64,000 bases of DNA from Streptomyces liangshanensis (GCF_011694815.1 NZ_CP050177.1:1240001-1304000), one strand, 5' to 3'; shown: positions 35,309 to 44,818, numbered from the stretch's first letter. Translations and numbers: made by a program. The notes: generated from the letters alone by a model not told the origin.

Positions 35309-36310
35309 TCAGTCCTGGAAGTGCGGGATGATCTCGGAGCCGTACGCGTCGATCGTCGCTTCCTTCGCGTCGTGCATGTTGTACAGAGCGAACTGGTCGA
35401 CGCCCAGGGCGCGCAGGGCCTCCAGCTTCTCGATGTGCGCCTCGACGGGTCCGAGCAGGCAGAACCGGTCCACGATCTCGTCGGTGACGAAGTCCGCGGA
35501 CGCGTTGTCGGTGCGCCCGTGGTGGCTGTAGTCGTAGCCCTCGCGCCGCTTGATGTAGTCGGTCAGCGCGTCGGGCACCAGGCCGGAGTGCTCGCCGTAA
35601 CGCGCCACCAGGTCCGCGACGTGGTTGCCGACCATCCCGCCGAACCACCGCGACTGGTCACGGGCGTGGGCGAGGTCGTCCCCGACGTACGCGGGCGCCG
35701 CCACGCAGATCGTGATCGCGTCCGGGTCGCGCCCGGCGTCCGAGGCGGCGGTACGGACCGCCTTGACCATCGACTCGGTGAGGTACGGGTCCGCGAGCTG
35801 GAGAATGAAGCCGTCGGCCTTCTGCCCGGCGAGGGCCAGGGCCTTGGGCCCGTACGCCGCCATCCAGACCGGCAGCTTCCCGTCCCGTACCCACGGCAGG
35901 CGCAGGGTCCGGCCGTCGACGTCCGCCTCGCGGCCCTCCGCGAGGTCCCGGATGACGCCCATCGCCTCGCCCAGCCGGGCCAGGGTGTTGGGCTTGCGGC
36001 CCGCGACCCGCATCGCGGAGTCGCCGCGCCCGATCCCGCAGACCGTGCGGTTGCCGTACATCTCGTTGAGGGTGGCGAAGGTGGACGCGGTCACCTCCCA
36101 CGTCCTGGTGCCCGGGTTGGTGACCATGGGGCCCACGACGAGGCTGGTGGTGTGCTCCAGGATGCGGCTGTAGATGACGAACGGCTCCTGCCACAGGACC
36201 GCCGAGTCGAAGGTCCAGCCGTAGCGGAACCCGTTGCGTTCCGCGCGCCGCATGAGCCCGACGACCTCCGAGGCCGGCGGGTCGGTCTGGAGGACGAGTC
36301 CGAAGTCCAT
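35309..36310 (-). CDS. LLM-class (F420- or FMN-dependent) oxidoreductase of a pyrimidine-type operon
   Basis: The 333-residue protein is luciferase-like: MDFGLVLQTDPPASEVVGLM, VGPMVTNPGTRTWEVTASTF and GIGRGDSAMRVAGRKPNTLA are family landmarks. It lies between the permease and dihydropyrimidinase genes, in the same direction, with short gaps. It could catalyse an F420- or FMN-dependent redox step on the ring, possibly the first reduction, as no dihydropyrimidine dehydrogenase is in this operon. The cofactor is inferred from family only. Confidence 0.87.
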   Translation of the reverse strand: MDFGLVLQTDPPASEVVGLMRRAERNGFRYGWTFDSAVLWQEPFVIYSRILEHTTSLVVGPMVTNPGTRTWEVTASTFATLNEMYGNRTVCGIGRGDSAMRVAGRKPNTLARLGEAMGVIRDLAEGREADVDGRTLRLPWVRDGKLPVWMAAYGPKALALAGQKADGFILQLADPYLTESMVKAVRTAASDAGRDPDAITICVAAPAYVGDDLAHARDQSRWFGGMVGNHVADLVARYGEHSGLVPDALTDYIKRREGYDYSHHGRTDNASADFVTDEIVDRFCLLGPVEAHIEKLEALRALGVDQFALYNMHDAKEATIDAYGSEIIPHFQD

Positions 36311-36388
36311 GGCCGTGCCACTCCTAGATCGCTTGGTTCGTTGGATTCGTTCGGTGCGCTTGGTTCATGGGGAGTTCGGCGGGCGTGC

Positions 36389-37792
36389 TCAGCCGAGGTA
36401 CTGGCAGGTGGCGCGTGGCGTGTACTGGCCGTGGCCCGCGCGGCCGGTGAACTCCCGCCGGTCGATGACCGGTTCGCCCCGGGACAGCACGGTCTCCACC
36501 TGGCCGGTGATCCGTTTGCCCTCGTACGCCGAGTAGTCGACGTTCATGTGGTGCGTGGCGGCCGAGAGCGTCTGCTCCCGGTGCGGGTCGTAGATGACGA
36601 CGTCGGCGTCCGCGCCGGGGGCGATGGTGCCCTTGCGCGGGTAGAGGCCGAACATCCGGGCCGGGGCGGCGCAGGCGATCTCGATCCAGCGGCGGCGGGT
36701 GAGGTGCCCCTCGACCACGGCCTGGTGCAGGAGATCCATCCGGTTCTCCACCCCGGGCAGCCCGTTGGGGATCTTGGAGAAGTCGCCGCGGCCCATGTCC
36801 TTCTGCCCGGTGAAGCAGAACGGGCAGTGGTCCGTGGACACCACCTGGAGGTCGTTGGTCCGCAGGCCGCGCCACAGCGCGGCCTGGTGCTCCCGGGGCC
36901 GCAGCGGCGTCGAGCAGACGTACTTGGCGCCCTCGAAGTCCGGCTCCGCGAGGTTGTCGGTGGAGAGGAAGAGGTACTGCGGGCAGGTCTCGCCGAAGAC
37001 GGGCAGCCCCTTGTCGCGGGCCTGCGCCAGCTCCGCGACGGCCTCCTCGGCCGAGACGTGCACGACGTACAGCGGCGCGTCGGCGACCCGCGCGAGCTGG
37101 ATCGCGCGGTGGGTGGCCTCGGCCTCCAGCAGGACCTTCCGTACCTCGCCGTGGTAGCGGGGGTCGGTGCGTCCCTCGGCGAGCGCCTGTTCCACGAGGA
37201 CGTCGATCGCGATGCCGTTCTCGGCGTGCATCATGATCAACCCCCCGTTGTGGGAGGCGCGTTGCATGGCCCGCAGGATCTGGCCGTCGTCGCTGTAGAA
37301 CACACCGGGGTACGCCATGAAGAGCTTGAAGGAGGTGACGCCCTCCTGCACCAGGAGGTCCATCTCCTTGAGCGAGTGCTCGTTCACGTCCGCCACGATC
37401 ATGTGGAAGCCGTAGTCGATGGCGCACCGGCCGTCGGCCTTGGCGTACCAGGCGTCCAGGCCCTCGCGCAGTGCCTGTCCCGGCGACTGGATGGCGAAGT
37501 CGACGATGGTGGTGGTGCCGCCCCAGGCCGCGGCGCGGGTGCCGGTCTCGAAGGTGTCGGCCGCCAGGGTGCCGCCGAACGGCATCTCCATGTGCGTGTG
37601 GGCGTCGACGCCGCCCGGGATGACGTACTTCCCGGTCGCGTCGATCGTCCGCCCGGCGGTCCAGCCCTCGGCGACCGTGGACCCGTGCGCGGCGAGGGCG
37701 ACGATCCTGCCGTCCTCGATCAGGACGTCGGCGTGGGTCTCCTCGGCGGCGGTGATGACAAGCCCGCCGCGGATCAGGGTGCGGGTGCTCAT
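36389..37792 (-). CDS. hydA: Dihydropyrimidinase / D-hydantoinase
   Basis: The 467-residue amidohydrolase has all expected metal ligands: GVDAHTHME (His65, His67), the carbamylated Lys156 in SFKLFMAYPG, His189 in MMHAENG, His245 in VVHVSAEE and an Asp in STDHCPF. It opens the dihydrouracil, dihydrothymine or hydantoin ring to the N-carbamoyl product used by the next enzyme. It is the third gene of the operon. Confidence 0.93.
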   Translation of the reverse strand: MSTRTLIRGGLVITAAEETHADVLIEDGRIVALAAHGSTVAEGWTAGRTIDATGKYVIPGGVDAHTHMEMPFGGTLAADTFETGTRAAAWGGTTTIVDFAIQSPGQALREGLDAWYAKADGRCAIDYGFHMIVADVNEHSLKEMDLLVQEGVTSFKLFMAYPGVFYSDDGQILRAMQRASHNGGLIMMHAENGIAIDVLVEQALAEGRTDPRYHGEVRKVLLEAEATHRAIQLARVADAPLYVVHVSAEEAVAELAQARDKGLPVFGETCPQYLFLSTDNLAEPDFEGAKYVCSTPLRPREHQAALWRGLRTNDLQVVSTDHCPFCFTGQKDMGRGDFSKIPNGLPGVENRMDLLHQAVVEGHLTRRRWIEIACAAPARMFGLYPRKGTIAPGADADVVIYDPHREQTLSAATHHMNVDYSAYEGKRITGQVETVLSRGEPVIDRREFTGRAGHGQYTPRATCQYLG

Positions 37793-37879
37793 GGTGGTGG
37801 CGCTCCCTTGCTCGCGGTCCGACTGCCCCGGCGCAGAGGGTGGTGCCGGTTCCGCGCGGGGGCAGCCAGGACGGATCGG

Positions 37880-39247
37880 TCAGACGGCCCGCAGGGCCTG
37901 TTCGAGGATGGCCGCGCCCTGTTCCGCCTCCGCGACGGTGAGGGAGAGCGGCGGGGCGATCCGCACCACACTGGTGTTGTGGCCGCCGCCCTTGCCGAGC
38001 AACAGCCCGCCCTCGCGGGCCGCTTCGAGCAGGGCCGCGGCCCGCTCGGGCGACGCCTCGTCGGTGCCCGGCCTCACCAGTTCGAGGCCGATCATCAGGC
38101 CCCGGCCGCGGACCGCCCGTACGGCGTCGACCCCCGCGCCGATCCCCCGCAGCCGCTCGATCAGCAGTCCGCCGACCCGCCGGGCGTTGCCCTGGAGGTC
38201 GTGCTCCAGGAGGTACGAGAGGTTGGCGAGGCCCGCCGCCATCGTGACGGGGCTGCCGCCGAACGTCGAAATGGAGTTGGAGTCCAGGCAGTTCATGATG
38301 TCGGCGCGCGCCACCACTCCACCGATGGACATGCCGTTGCCGATGCCCTTGGCGAAGGTGAGGATGTCGGGCGGGCCGCTCGCGGCGTGCGCCTGCCAGC
38401 CCCAGAAGTGGTCGCCCGTGCGGCCCCAGCCGGTCTGCACCTCGTCGCTGATCCACAGGATGCCGTGCCGGTCCAGGACTTCGCGGAACGCGGCGTACAG
38501 CCCGTCGGGCGGGGCGGTGAACCCGCCGACGCCCTGCACCGGTTCGGCGATGAGCGCGGCGGGGACGCGGCCGTGGCCGAGCAGGTCCTCCAGGTCGGCC
38601 ACGCAGGCCTGGACGAAGTCCGCGTCGTCGAGGTGCGCGTACGGGCCCCGGTCGCGGACCCCGCCGTGCACGTACAGCGTCTGGAGCGGGGAGAGCGAGG
38701 TCGGCGACCAGCCGCGGTTGCCGGTGACGGACACGGTGGAGAAGGACCGGCCGTGGTAGCTGTTGCGCATCGCCAGGATCTGGTTCGACGCGCGGTAGGT
38801 CGTGGCCAGCATGAGGGCCGTGTCGTTGGCCTCCGTACCGGACGTGGTGAAGAAGACCCGGGCGTCCGGGATGCCGGACAGGGTGGCGATCCGCTCGGCC
38901 AGCTCGACCATCGGGCGGTTGAGGTAGAGCGTCGAGGAGTGGATGATCCGGCCGGCCTGCTCGCTCACCGCCTTGGTGACCTCGGGCAGGGCGTGGGCGG
39001 TCATGGTGGTGAGGATGCCGCCGAAGAAGTCCAGGTAGCGGTTGCCGTCGGCGTCCCACACGTGGCGGCCCTCGCCGTGGGTGATCTCCAGCGGCCGGTC
39101 GTAGTACAGGGTGAGCCAGTCGGGGAGGACCGCGCGGTGGCGGTCGAGCAGCCGGTCGGTGCCCTGGGGGGTGACCGCGCGCGCGGGCGCCTGCGGGATG
39201 TCGTCCGTCATGTCGCCCACCTGTGTGATGTCCGTCGTGTCGGTCAC
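37880..39247 (-). CDS. Class III aminotransferase (beta-alanine / 3-aminoisobutyrate or GABA type)
   Basis: The 455-residue PLP enzyme has SSTLYLNRPMVELAERIA, FFTTSGTEANDTALMLA, Asp268 in WISDEVQTGWGRTG and the PLP Lys300 in LTFAKGIGNGMSIGG. In this operon it probably takes beta-alanine or 3-aminoisobutyrate, the products of the preceding ureidopropionase. Its GTG start overlaps that gene's stop as GTGA; an ATG at 39211 is a weaker alternative. Confidence 0.9.
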   Translation of the reverse strand: MTDTTDITQVGDMTDDIPQAPARAVTPQGTDRLLDRHRAVLPDWLTLYYDRPLEITHGEGRHVWDADGNRYLDFFGGILTTMTAHALPEVTKAVSEQAGRIIHSSTLYLNRPMVELAERIATLSGIPDARVFFTTSGTEANDTALMLATTYRASNQILAMRNSYHGRSFSTVSVTGNRGWSPTSLSPLQTLYVHGGVRDRGPYAHLDDADFVQACVADLEDLLGHGRVPAALIAEPVQGVGGFTAPPDGLYAAFREVLDRHGILWISDEVQTGWGRTGDHFWGWQAHAASGPPDILTFAKGIGNGMSIGGVVARADIMNCLDSNSISTFGGSPVTMAAGLANLSYLLEHDLQGNARRVGGLLIERLRGIGAGVDAVRAVRGRGLMIGLELVRPGTDEASPERAAALLEAAREGGLLLGKGGGHNTSVVRIAPPLSLTVAEAEQGAAILEQALRAV

Positions 39248-40086
39248 GGCCGCACCAGTCCTTCGTACGCGTCGGGCCTGCGGTCCCGGTAGAACGCCCA
39301 TTGCTGTCGCACCTCGTCGATCACCCCGAAGTCCAGGTCCCTGACGAGCAGTTCCTCCGCCTTGTCGCTCGCCTTCTCGCCGACGAACTGGCCGCGCGGG
39401 TCGACGAAGTAGCTCGTGCCGTAGAAGTCGTTGTCGCCGTACTCCTCCTGGCCCACCCGGTTGATCGCCGCGACGAAGTACTCGTTGGCGACGGCGGCGG
39501 CCGGCTGCTCCAGCTGCCAGAGGTACGCCGAGAGGCCGCGCGAGGTGGCGGACGGGTTGTAGACGATCTGGGCGCCGTTCAGGCCGAGCTGGCGCCAGCC
39601 CTCGGGGAAGTGCCGGTCGTAGCAGATGTAGACGCCGACGCGGCCGACGGCGGTGTCGAAGACGGGCCAGCCGGCGTTGCCCGGTTTGAAGTAGTACTTC
39701 TCCCAGAAGCCCTTCACCTGCGGGATGTGGTGCTTGCGGTACTTCCCCAGGTAGGTGCCGTCCGCGTCGATCACCGCGGCGGTGTTGTAGTAGAAGCCCG
39801 CCTGCTCGATCTCGAAGACGGGGACCACGATCACCATGCCGGTCTCCCGGGCGAGCTCGCGCATCCGCGTGACGGTCGGGCCGTCCGGGACGGGCTCGGC
39901 CCACCGGTAGTGCTCGGGCTCCTGCACCTGGCAGAAGTACGGGGCGTTGAAGACTTCCTGGAAGCCGATCACCTGAGCGCCCTGCCGGGCCGCCTCGCGG
40001 GCGTGCTCCTCATGCTTGGCGATCATGGATTCGGTGTCGCCGGTCCAGGTCGCCTGGACAAGTGCGGCGCGTACGACTCTGGCCAC
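39244..40086 (-). CDS. Nitrilase-superfamily N-carbamoyl-beta-alanine amidohydrolase
   Basis: The 280-residue protein has the nitrilase Glu44-Lys118-Cys155 triad, in GFQEVFNAPYF, KYRKHHIPQ and ICYDRHFPEG. It should hydrolyse N-carbamoyl-beta-amino acids to beta-amino acid, CO2 and ammonia. It is the first gene of the operon; its GTG start at 40086 follows AAGGAG. The gap upstream holds CTACG-type repeats that may control the whole operon. N-carbamoylputrescine amidase is a related alternative but less fitting here. Confidence 0.9.
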   Translation of the reverse strand: MARVVRAALVQATWTGDTESMIAKHEEHAREAARQGAQVIGFQEVFNAPYFCQVQEPEHYRWAEPVPDGPTVTRMRELARETGMVIVVPVFEIEQAGFYYNTAAVIDADGTYLGKYRKHHIPQVKGFWEKYYFKPGNAGWPVFDTAVGRVGVYICYDRHFPEGWRQLGLNGAQIVYNPSATSRGLSAYLWQLEQPAAAVANEYFVAAINRVGQEEYGDNDFYGTSYFVDPRGQFVGEKASDKAEELLVRDLDFGVIDEVRQQWAFYRDRRPDAYEGLVRP

Positions 40087-40122
40087 GGGACTGCTCCTTG
40101 GGCGTGATCGTCGACGAGCTTT

Positions 40123-40147
40123 CTACGCACGTAGATGCGATGCGTAG
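40123..40147. promoter_or_regulatory. Nested inverted repeats CTACGCA...TGCGTAG, candidate operator of the ring-catabolism operon
   Basis: Arms CTACGCA at 40123-40129 and TGCGTAG at 40141-40147 are perfect inverted repeats separated by 11 bases, and CTACG-CA-CGTAG at 40123-40134 nests within them. They lie 37-61 bases upstream of the first gene. Confidence 0.5.
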
Positions 40148-40262
40148 GAGGAGAACGTAAGCCCCGCCACACACGGGGGCAAGACCATCGTCGTTAACCC
40201 GCAGAGTCGATCAAGTTTCACACCCGAGCGGTCGACAACGAGCGGTTCGGGGTACGGACGGG

Positions 40263-42230
40263 TCAGGCGACCCCGATCCCGGCCAGCCGCAGGGCGTGCA
40301 CCACGTCCCGCTCGTGACCGGCCGAGACGGCCCGCGCCGCGTCGAGGAGCTGCGGTACGAGACGGCGGGGATCGGGTACGGCGATCCGCGCCGCGTCCTC
40401 GGGTGTGCGGGCCTGGACGAAGGTGCTCAGCAACGCCTGCGCCTCGTACGCGCGGCCCGCCTCCCCCAGCGCGAGCACGGCGTGGGCGATCTCCCCGGCG
40501 GGGCGGGCGGCGCCCTGGCGGAGCAGCTGGGCGCAGTCGTCGTCCCGCCCGGCGACGGCGAGCGCCCCGGCCGCGGCGGCGAGCCGGTCGGGCGGCAGGG
40601 AGGCGGCCTCCCAGAGCAGCTCGGCCCAGTCGGCGGCGAGGCCCGCGCGGTTGAGTTCGGCGGCGAGCAGCGGCAGCTGGCCCGGCGGGCGCCCGGCGGC
40701 CTCGCAGAGCAGGACGTGCGCCTCGCCGGAGCGGCCCTGGGCGCGGAGCCCGACGAGCGAGGCGACCAGGCCGGCGGCGGCGCGCAGGTCCTCGGGCGAG
40801 TGGACGGGCTCGGCCGGGCGGGCGACCCCGGCGAGCGCCCCGCCGAAGCGGGCGCCGCGCGGGGTGTCGCGGGCGGTGGGGGGCGGGGTCTCCGTGAGGG
40901 GCGTGGCGACGGGCTCGTCGGCGTCGTCGTCGAGGTCGAGCCCGGCGAACCGGGCGCCGCGGGGTTTGCGCTTCGCGCCGGAGCCGCGCTTCTTCTGCCG
41001 CGGCGGAGCGGCATCCTCCTCACGGGGCGCGCCTGCGGCCCACTGCGGGGGGCTGCCGTCCGGCAGGGGGGCGGGGGCGTCCCGGACCGGGGCGGGGTAC
41101 GGGTCGTCCCGGACGGGGGCGGGCTCGGCGGCGTCCCGGTAAGGCCCCGCCCCCGCGGCGCCACCGACCCCGGGGGCTCCCGGCCCCCACACACGGTCGC
41201 GCGGCGCAGGGGCACCGGGCCCGTTCCGGTAAGCCTCCTGCGAGGCAACCCCACCACGCGCACCGACGTCGCGCGGTGCACCGGCCCACGCCGAGGAGGC
41301 GCCGCCGCCGCTGCCGCTGCCGTCAGGCCGCGTGCCCGTGCCCGCACGGGGGTCCATGCCGGGGTGGGGGTCCGTCCCCGAGCGGCCGTCCGCACCCGGG
41401 CGGAAGTCGGTACTCGGGCGAGGGTCCATGCCCGCACGGGGATCCGTACCCGGACGGAGGTCTGTACCCGGGCGGAAGTCCGGCCCCGGGCCCAAGTCCG
41501 TACCCGCACGGAAGTCCATGCCCGCACGGGGATCCGTCCCGGGGCGACCGGTCGTGCCGGGAGCGGCGCCGGCGCTCGCCCCCGTACCCCTGCTCCCCCG
41601 CCGCGCGGACCCCGGGGCCGGGTCGCGGGTGCCGAAGACGGACTCCTCGTCCGACGGGGACTCCTCCTCGCGGAACCATCCCTCGGGGGCCACCGGGCGC
41701 GCGGTCGGGCCGCCGCGTCCCGGGGTGGTGAGCGCGGTGAGCCGGGAGCGGAGTTCGGCGCAGCGCGCCGAAGCGCGGGCGTGGTCGTCGCGCACCCACG
41801 CGAGGTCGTGCGCCAGCTGGTCGCCCTCGGGCGAGCCCGCCGGCACGGTACGGAGCCGCCGTACCAGCTCGTCGGCCCGCTCCACGGCGTACGCCTGCTC
41901 ACGGACCATCAGCCGCAGCCGCTCGGCCAGCGCGTCCTCGCCGCCGGCCCGCCGGTCGTACGCGGCGGCGGACGCGGAATGCAAACGGCGCGCGCGTGCC
42001 GTCTCGGCCGCCGCCTGCTGGGCGTCGCGTCCCGCGCCGAAGTCCTGGAGCAGCGACTCCACGACGTCCCACGGGGGTATCTCGACGCCGTCGAAACACG
42101 CCCGCAGCCCGTCGGGGTCGCGCTGCCTGAACACGCCGTACCAGCCGCCGCCCGGGTCGAGCAGCGACGTCAGGTCGCGCAAGTACCGAGCGAACGCCCC
42201 TATTTCTGCCGGGAGTTGATGCACCGTCAT
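40263..42230 (-). CDS. Large repeat-containing protein of unknown function (Streptomyces family)
   Basis: The 655-residue protein has an N-terminal conserved part (QLPAEIGAFARYLRDLTSLL, GVEIPPWDVVESLLQDFGAG) and a coiled helical part to about residue 170. A proline/glycine-rich region follows, with 12 tandem hexapeptides at 231-302. After a basic KKRGSGAKRKPRG segment, the C-terminal 170 residues form regular helical units such as AELLWEAASLPPDRLAAAAG, resembling a solenoid. The domain order suggests a scaffold or large structural protein. Streptomyces homologues carry misleading tegument-like names. I cannot assign a function. Confidence 0.75.
   Translation of the reverse strand: MTVHQLPAEIGAFARYLRDLTSLLDPGGGWYGVFRQRDPDGLRACFDGVEIPPWDVVESLLQDFGAGRDAQQAAAETARARRLHSASAAAYDRRAGGEDALAERLRLMVREQAYAVERADELVRRLRTVPAGSPEGDQLAHDLAWVRDDHARASARCAELRSRLTALTTPGRGGPTARPVAPEGWFREEESPSDEESVFGTRDPAPGSARRGSRGTGASAGAAPGTTGRPGTDPRAGMDFRAGTDLGPGPDFRPGTDLRPGTDPRAGMDPRPSTDFRPGADGRSGTDPHPGMDPRAGTGTRPDGSGSGGGASSAWAGAPRDVGARGGVASQEAYRNGPGAPAPRDRVWGPGAPGVGGAAGAGPYRDAAEPAPVRDDPYPAPVRDAPAPLPDGSPPQWAAGAPREEDAAPPRQKKRGSGAKRKPRGARFAGLDLDDDADEPVATPLTETPPPTARDTPRGARFGGALAGVARPAEPVHSPEDLRAAAGLVASLVGLRAQGRSGEAHVLLCEAAGRPPGQLPLLAAELNRAGLAADWAELLWEAASLPPDRLAAAAGALAVAGRDDDCAQLLRQGAARPAGEIAHAVLALGEAGRAYEAQALLSTFVQARTPEDAARIAVPDPRRLVPQLLDAARAVSAGHERDVVHALRLAGIGVA
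41325..41540 (-). repeat. Twelve tandem 18-bp units encoding hexapeptides
   Basis: The 216 bases on the minus strand encode units such as GTDPRA, GMDFRA, GTDLRP and GTDPHP (residues 231-302 of the large protein). The phase is six residues throughout. Confidence 0.9.
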
Positions 42231-42260
42231 CGCTGCCCCGTTCTGACCCCCCGTACCTGC

Positions 42261-42287
42261 CTGCGGTCAGGTGGCATTCGACCGCAG
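42261..42287. promoter_or_regulatory. Inverted repeat CTGCGGTC-N11-GACCGCAG
   Basis: A perfect 8-bp inverted repeat with an 11-base centre lies 31 bases upstream of the large repeat protein start. It may be an operator or a leader hairpin. Confidence 0.4.
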
Positions 42288-42369
42288 TCGTGTTACAGGA
42301 CGGCTACGCGCAGTTTTCAGGGACGGTGCGGTGTGTTCGGCGCGGCACGGTGAGCGAGGGCGCGGGCGG

Positions 42370-42762
42370 TCAGAACGAGACGGCGATGCTGACCGTCCGG
42401 GGCTTGCCGCGCCGGAAGAGGCGGGCCGGGCGGTCGATCATCCAGAACTGCCAGGTGTACTTGCGGGTCAGGAGCCGCCGCACCCGGTCGTTCTCGGACG
42501 CGTCCAGCAGACGGGCCGTTCCCTCCACGGTGGTGGCGCCCGGCGCGACCCGTCCGCGCACGTCGCAGGCGGCCAGGACCACGCGGCCGTTGTTGCGGAT
42601 CCGTTTGACCTTCCAGGCCTCCACGTTGGTCCAGACGAACAACTCACCCCCGTCCACGGCGTGCCAGACGGGGGTGGCGACACCGGTGCCGTCCTTGCGG
42701 TAGGTGGTGAGGCTGACATAGCGGGCGCGGCCGAGTTCGCCGACTTCGTCGAGGGTGGTCAC
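42370..42762 (-). CDS. PPOX-class (pyridoxamine-phosphate-oxidase-like) F420 or flavin enzyme
   Basis: The 130-residue protein has the split-barrel pattern LGRARYVSLTTYRKDGTGVAT, PVWHAVDGGELFVWT and RVVLAACDVRGRV, typical of PPOX-family F420-dependent reductases. The GTG at 42762 gives the family length; a longer frame upstream reads as non-coding. The gene stands alone and its substrate is unknown. Confidence 0.82.
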   Translation of the reverse strand: MTTLDEVGELGRARYVSLTTYRKDGTGVATPVWHAVDGGELFVWTNVEAWKVKRIRNNGRVVLAACDVRGRVAPGATTVEGTARLLDASENDRVRRLLTRKYTWQFWMIDRPARLFRRGKPRTVSIAVSF

Positions 42763-42982
42763 GGACGGGAGACTACGCGCTCCCCGCCCGCCAGGCACGC
42801 GTCTCCAGCGGCCCTTGAGGGGCGCCCGGCTTCCGGCTGATCCCGGGGCCTGAGGCGGCCCCTCGGCGCAACAGCACACGCGGAACGCACGTAGCGCTTA
42901 AGACGGACGGCCCGCGCCTCCTCGCGACCCGGTGGGCCGTGGGGGTGCGGGCCGTCCCGTACACACCGACGCTCCGCGGGGC

Positions 42983-44818
42983 CTACCGCTTGCCGGCCGG
43001 CGTCACCACCATCGCCGAGCCGCCGCCCCTGCGGACGGTCTCCGCCGCCGCCAGCCAGCGGCCGTCCGGCAGGCGCTGGACGCCGGTCGCGGCGCCGATC
43101 TCCGGGTTCTGCGTGAACACGTGCCCGAGCGCCTCCAGTTGGGGCCGCACGGGGCTGTTCCACAGCCCCGGCTCCAGCTCCGTGGCCGCCGCGTTGCGCT
43201 GGCTCGCGCGGGGCGCGGCGATCGCGTCGACCAGCGGCAGGCCCCGGTCGAGGACGCCCGTCAGGGTCTGGAGGACCGTCGTGATGATGGTCGAGCCGCC
43301 GGGCGAGCCGACCGCGAGGACGGGGCGGTCGTGCCGGTCCAGCACGATCGTCGGGGAGATCGAGGAGCGCGGCCGCTTGCCGGGCCGGGGCAGGTTCGGG
43401 TCGTGGACCGCCGGGTTGGCGGGGGCGAACGAGAAGTCCGTCAGCTCGTTGTTGAGCAGGAAGCCGCGCCCCGGCACGGTGATCGCGCTGCCGCCGGTGG
43501 ACTCGATCGTCAGGGTGTACGCGACGACGTTGCCCCACTTGTCGGCGGCCGTCAGGTGCGTGGTGTTCTCGCCCTCGAACGTGGTCGGCGCGGCGGTGCC
43601 GCCCTTCGCGCACGGCGTCGGATCGCTCGGATCGCCGGGCGCCAGCGGGCTCTTGAGGACCGCGTCGTCCTTGACGAGGCAGGCGCGCGAGTCCGCGAAG
43701 CGCTGCGAGAGCAGCCCCTTGGTGGGGACGTCCTCGAAGGCGGGGTCGCCGAGCCAGCGCCCCCGGTCGGCGAACGCGATGCGGCTCGCCTCGATGAAGC
43801 GGTGCAGGTACCGCGCCTGGGTGGCCTTCGAGAGGTCCGTGTTCTCCAGGATGTTGAGCGCCTCGCCGACACTCGTACCGCCGGACGAGGACGGCCCCAT
43901 GCCGTACACGTCGAGGCCCCGGTAGGAGACCTTCGTCGGTGCCTGCCGCTTCGTCCGGTACGCGGCGAGGTCCCGGGTGCTGAGGTCGCCGGCCCGGACG
44001 ACGCGGGTCGCCTTCGGGTCGACGGGAGGCGTCCGTACCGTACGGACGATGTCGCGGGCCAGCTCGCCCTCGTACAGGGCGTCGGTGCCCCGGCGCCCCA
44101 ACTCCGCGTACGTACGGGCCAGATCGGCGTTCTTGAAGGTCGAGCCGACGACCGGCACCTGCCCGCCGGGCAGGAAGAGCTTCGCGGACGCGGGGAAGTC
44201 CGCGAACCGCGCCTGGTTGGCCTGGGTCTGGGTGCGGAAGGTCTCGTCGACGGTGAAGCCGTCCTTGGCGAGCTTCTCGGCGGGCTTCAGCAACTGCCCG
44301 AGGGACCTGCTGCCCCACGCGTCGAGCGCCGTGTCCCAGGTGGCGGGGGTGCCGGGGGTGCCGACGCTCAGCCCGCTGGTCACCGCGTCCGCGAACGGGA
44401 TCGGCCTGCCGTCCTCCAGGAAGAGCCCGGAGTCGGCGGTCCTGGGGGCGGTCTCCCGGCCGTCGATGGTCTGCACGGTACGGGACCTGGCGTCGTAGTA
44501 GACGAAGTAGCCGCCGCCCCCGATGCCCGCCGAGTAGGGCTCGGTGACGCCGAGCGCCGCGGCCGTGGCCACCGCGGCGTCCACGGCGTTGCCGCCCCGG
44601 CGCAGCACCTCGATGCCCGCGGCGGAGGCGTCGGCGTCGACGCTCGCCACCGCTCCCCCGTACCCGGCGGCCACCGGGGTCTTCGCCAGGGTGGTGGGCG
44701 CGGGCGTCCGCGCCGAGGCCCCGGGGGCCGCCGTCGAGGGCGGCGCGGCGGCGCCCACGGCGAGCATGGCCGCGGCGACGGCCACGGCCGACACGTTCCG
44801 AGCAGCGGAGCGTTGCAT
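42983..44818 (-). CDS. ggt: Secreted gamma-glutamyltransferase
   Basis: The 611-residue protein has an N-terminal Sec signal (SAVAVAAAMLAVGAAAPPS, then a cut near Ala31), EVLRRGGNAVDAAVATAAAL near residue 70, the catalytic Thr in GENTTHLTAADKWGNVV, SSISPTIVLD and LAVGSPGGSTIITTVLQTL. It hydrolyses or transfers gamma-glutamyl groups outside the cell. The ATG at 44818 has GGAGGT upstream. It probably marks the left neighbour of the metabolite cluster rather than a member. Confidence 0.92.
   Translation of the reverse strand: MQRSAARNVSAVAVAAAMLAVGAAAPPSTAAPGASARTPAPTTLAKTPVAAGYGGAVASVDADASAAGIEVLRRGGNAVDAAVATAAALGVTEPYSAGIGGGGYFVYYDARSRTVQTIDGRETAPRTADSGLFLEDGRPIPFADAVTSGLSVGTPGTPATWDTALDAWGSRSLGQLLKPAEKLAKDGFTVDETFRTQTQANQARFADFPASAKLFLPGGQVPVVGSTFKNADLARTYAELGRRGTDALYEGELARDIVRTVRTPPVDPKATRVVRAGDLSTRDLAAYRTKRQAPTKVSYRGLDVYGMGPSSSGGTSVGEALNILENTDLSKATQARYLHRFIEASRIAFADRGRWLGDPAFEDVPTKGLLSQRFADSRACLVKDDAVLKSPLAPGDPSDPTPCAKGGTAAPTTFEGENTTHLTAADKWGNVVAYTLTIESTGGSAITVPGRGFLLNNELTDFSFAPANPAVHDPNLPRPGKRPRSSISPTIVLDRHDRPVLAVGSPGGSTIITTVLQTLTGVLDRGLPLVDAIAAPRASQRNAAATELEPGLWNSPVRPQLEALGHVFTQNPEIGAATGVQRLPDGRWLAAAETVRRGGGSAMVVTPAGKR

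Noticed and set aside
35300..39292. An open frame of 1330 codons on the plus strand
   Set aside because: It is antisense to four well-supported enzymes and rich in Arg/Gly/Val repeats typical of shadow frames.
42983..44818. Membership of the secreted gamma-glutamyltransferase in the metabolite cluster
   Set aside because: It is a common secreted enzyme with its own start signal and no link to polyketide or sugar steps; a second family member lies at 27633-29453 outside the cluster.
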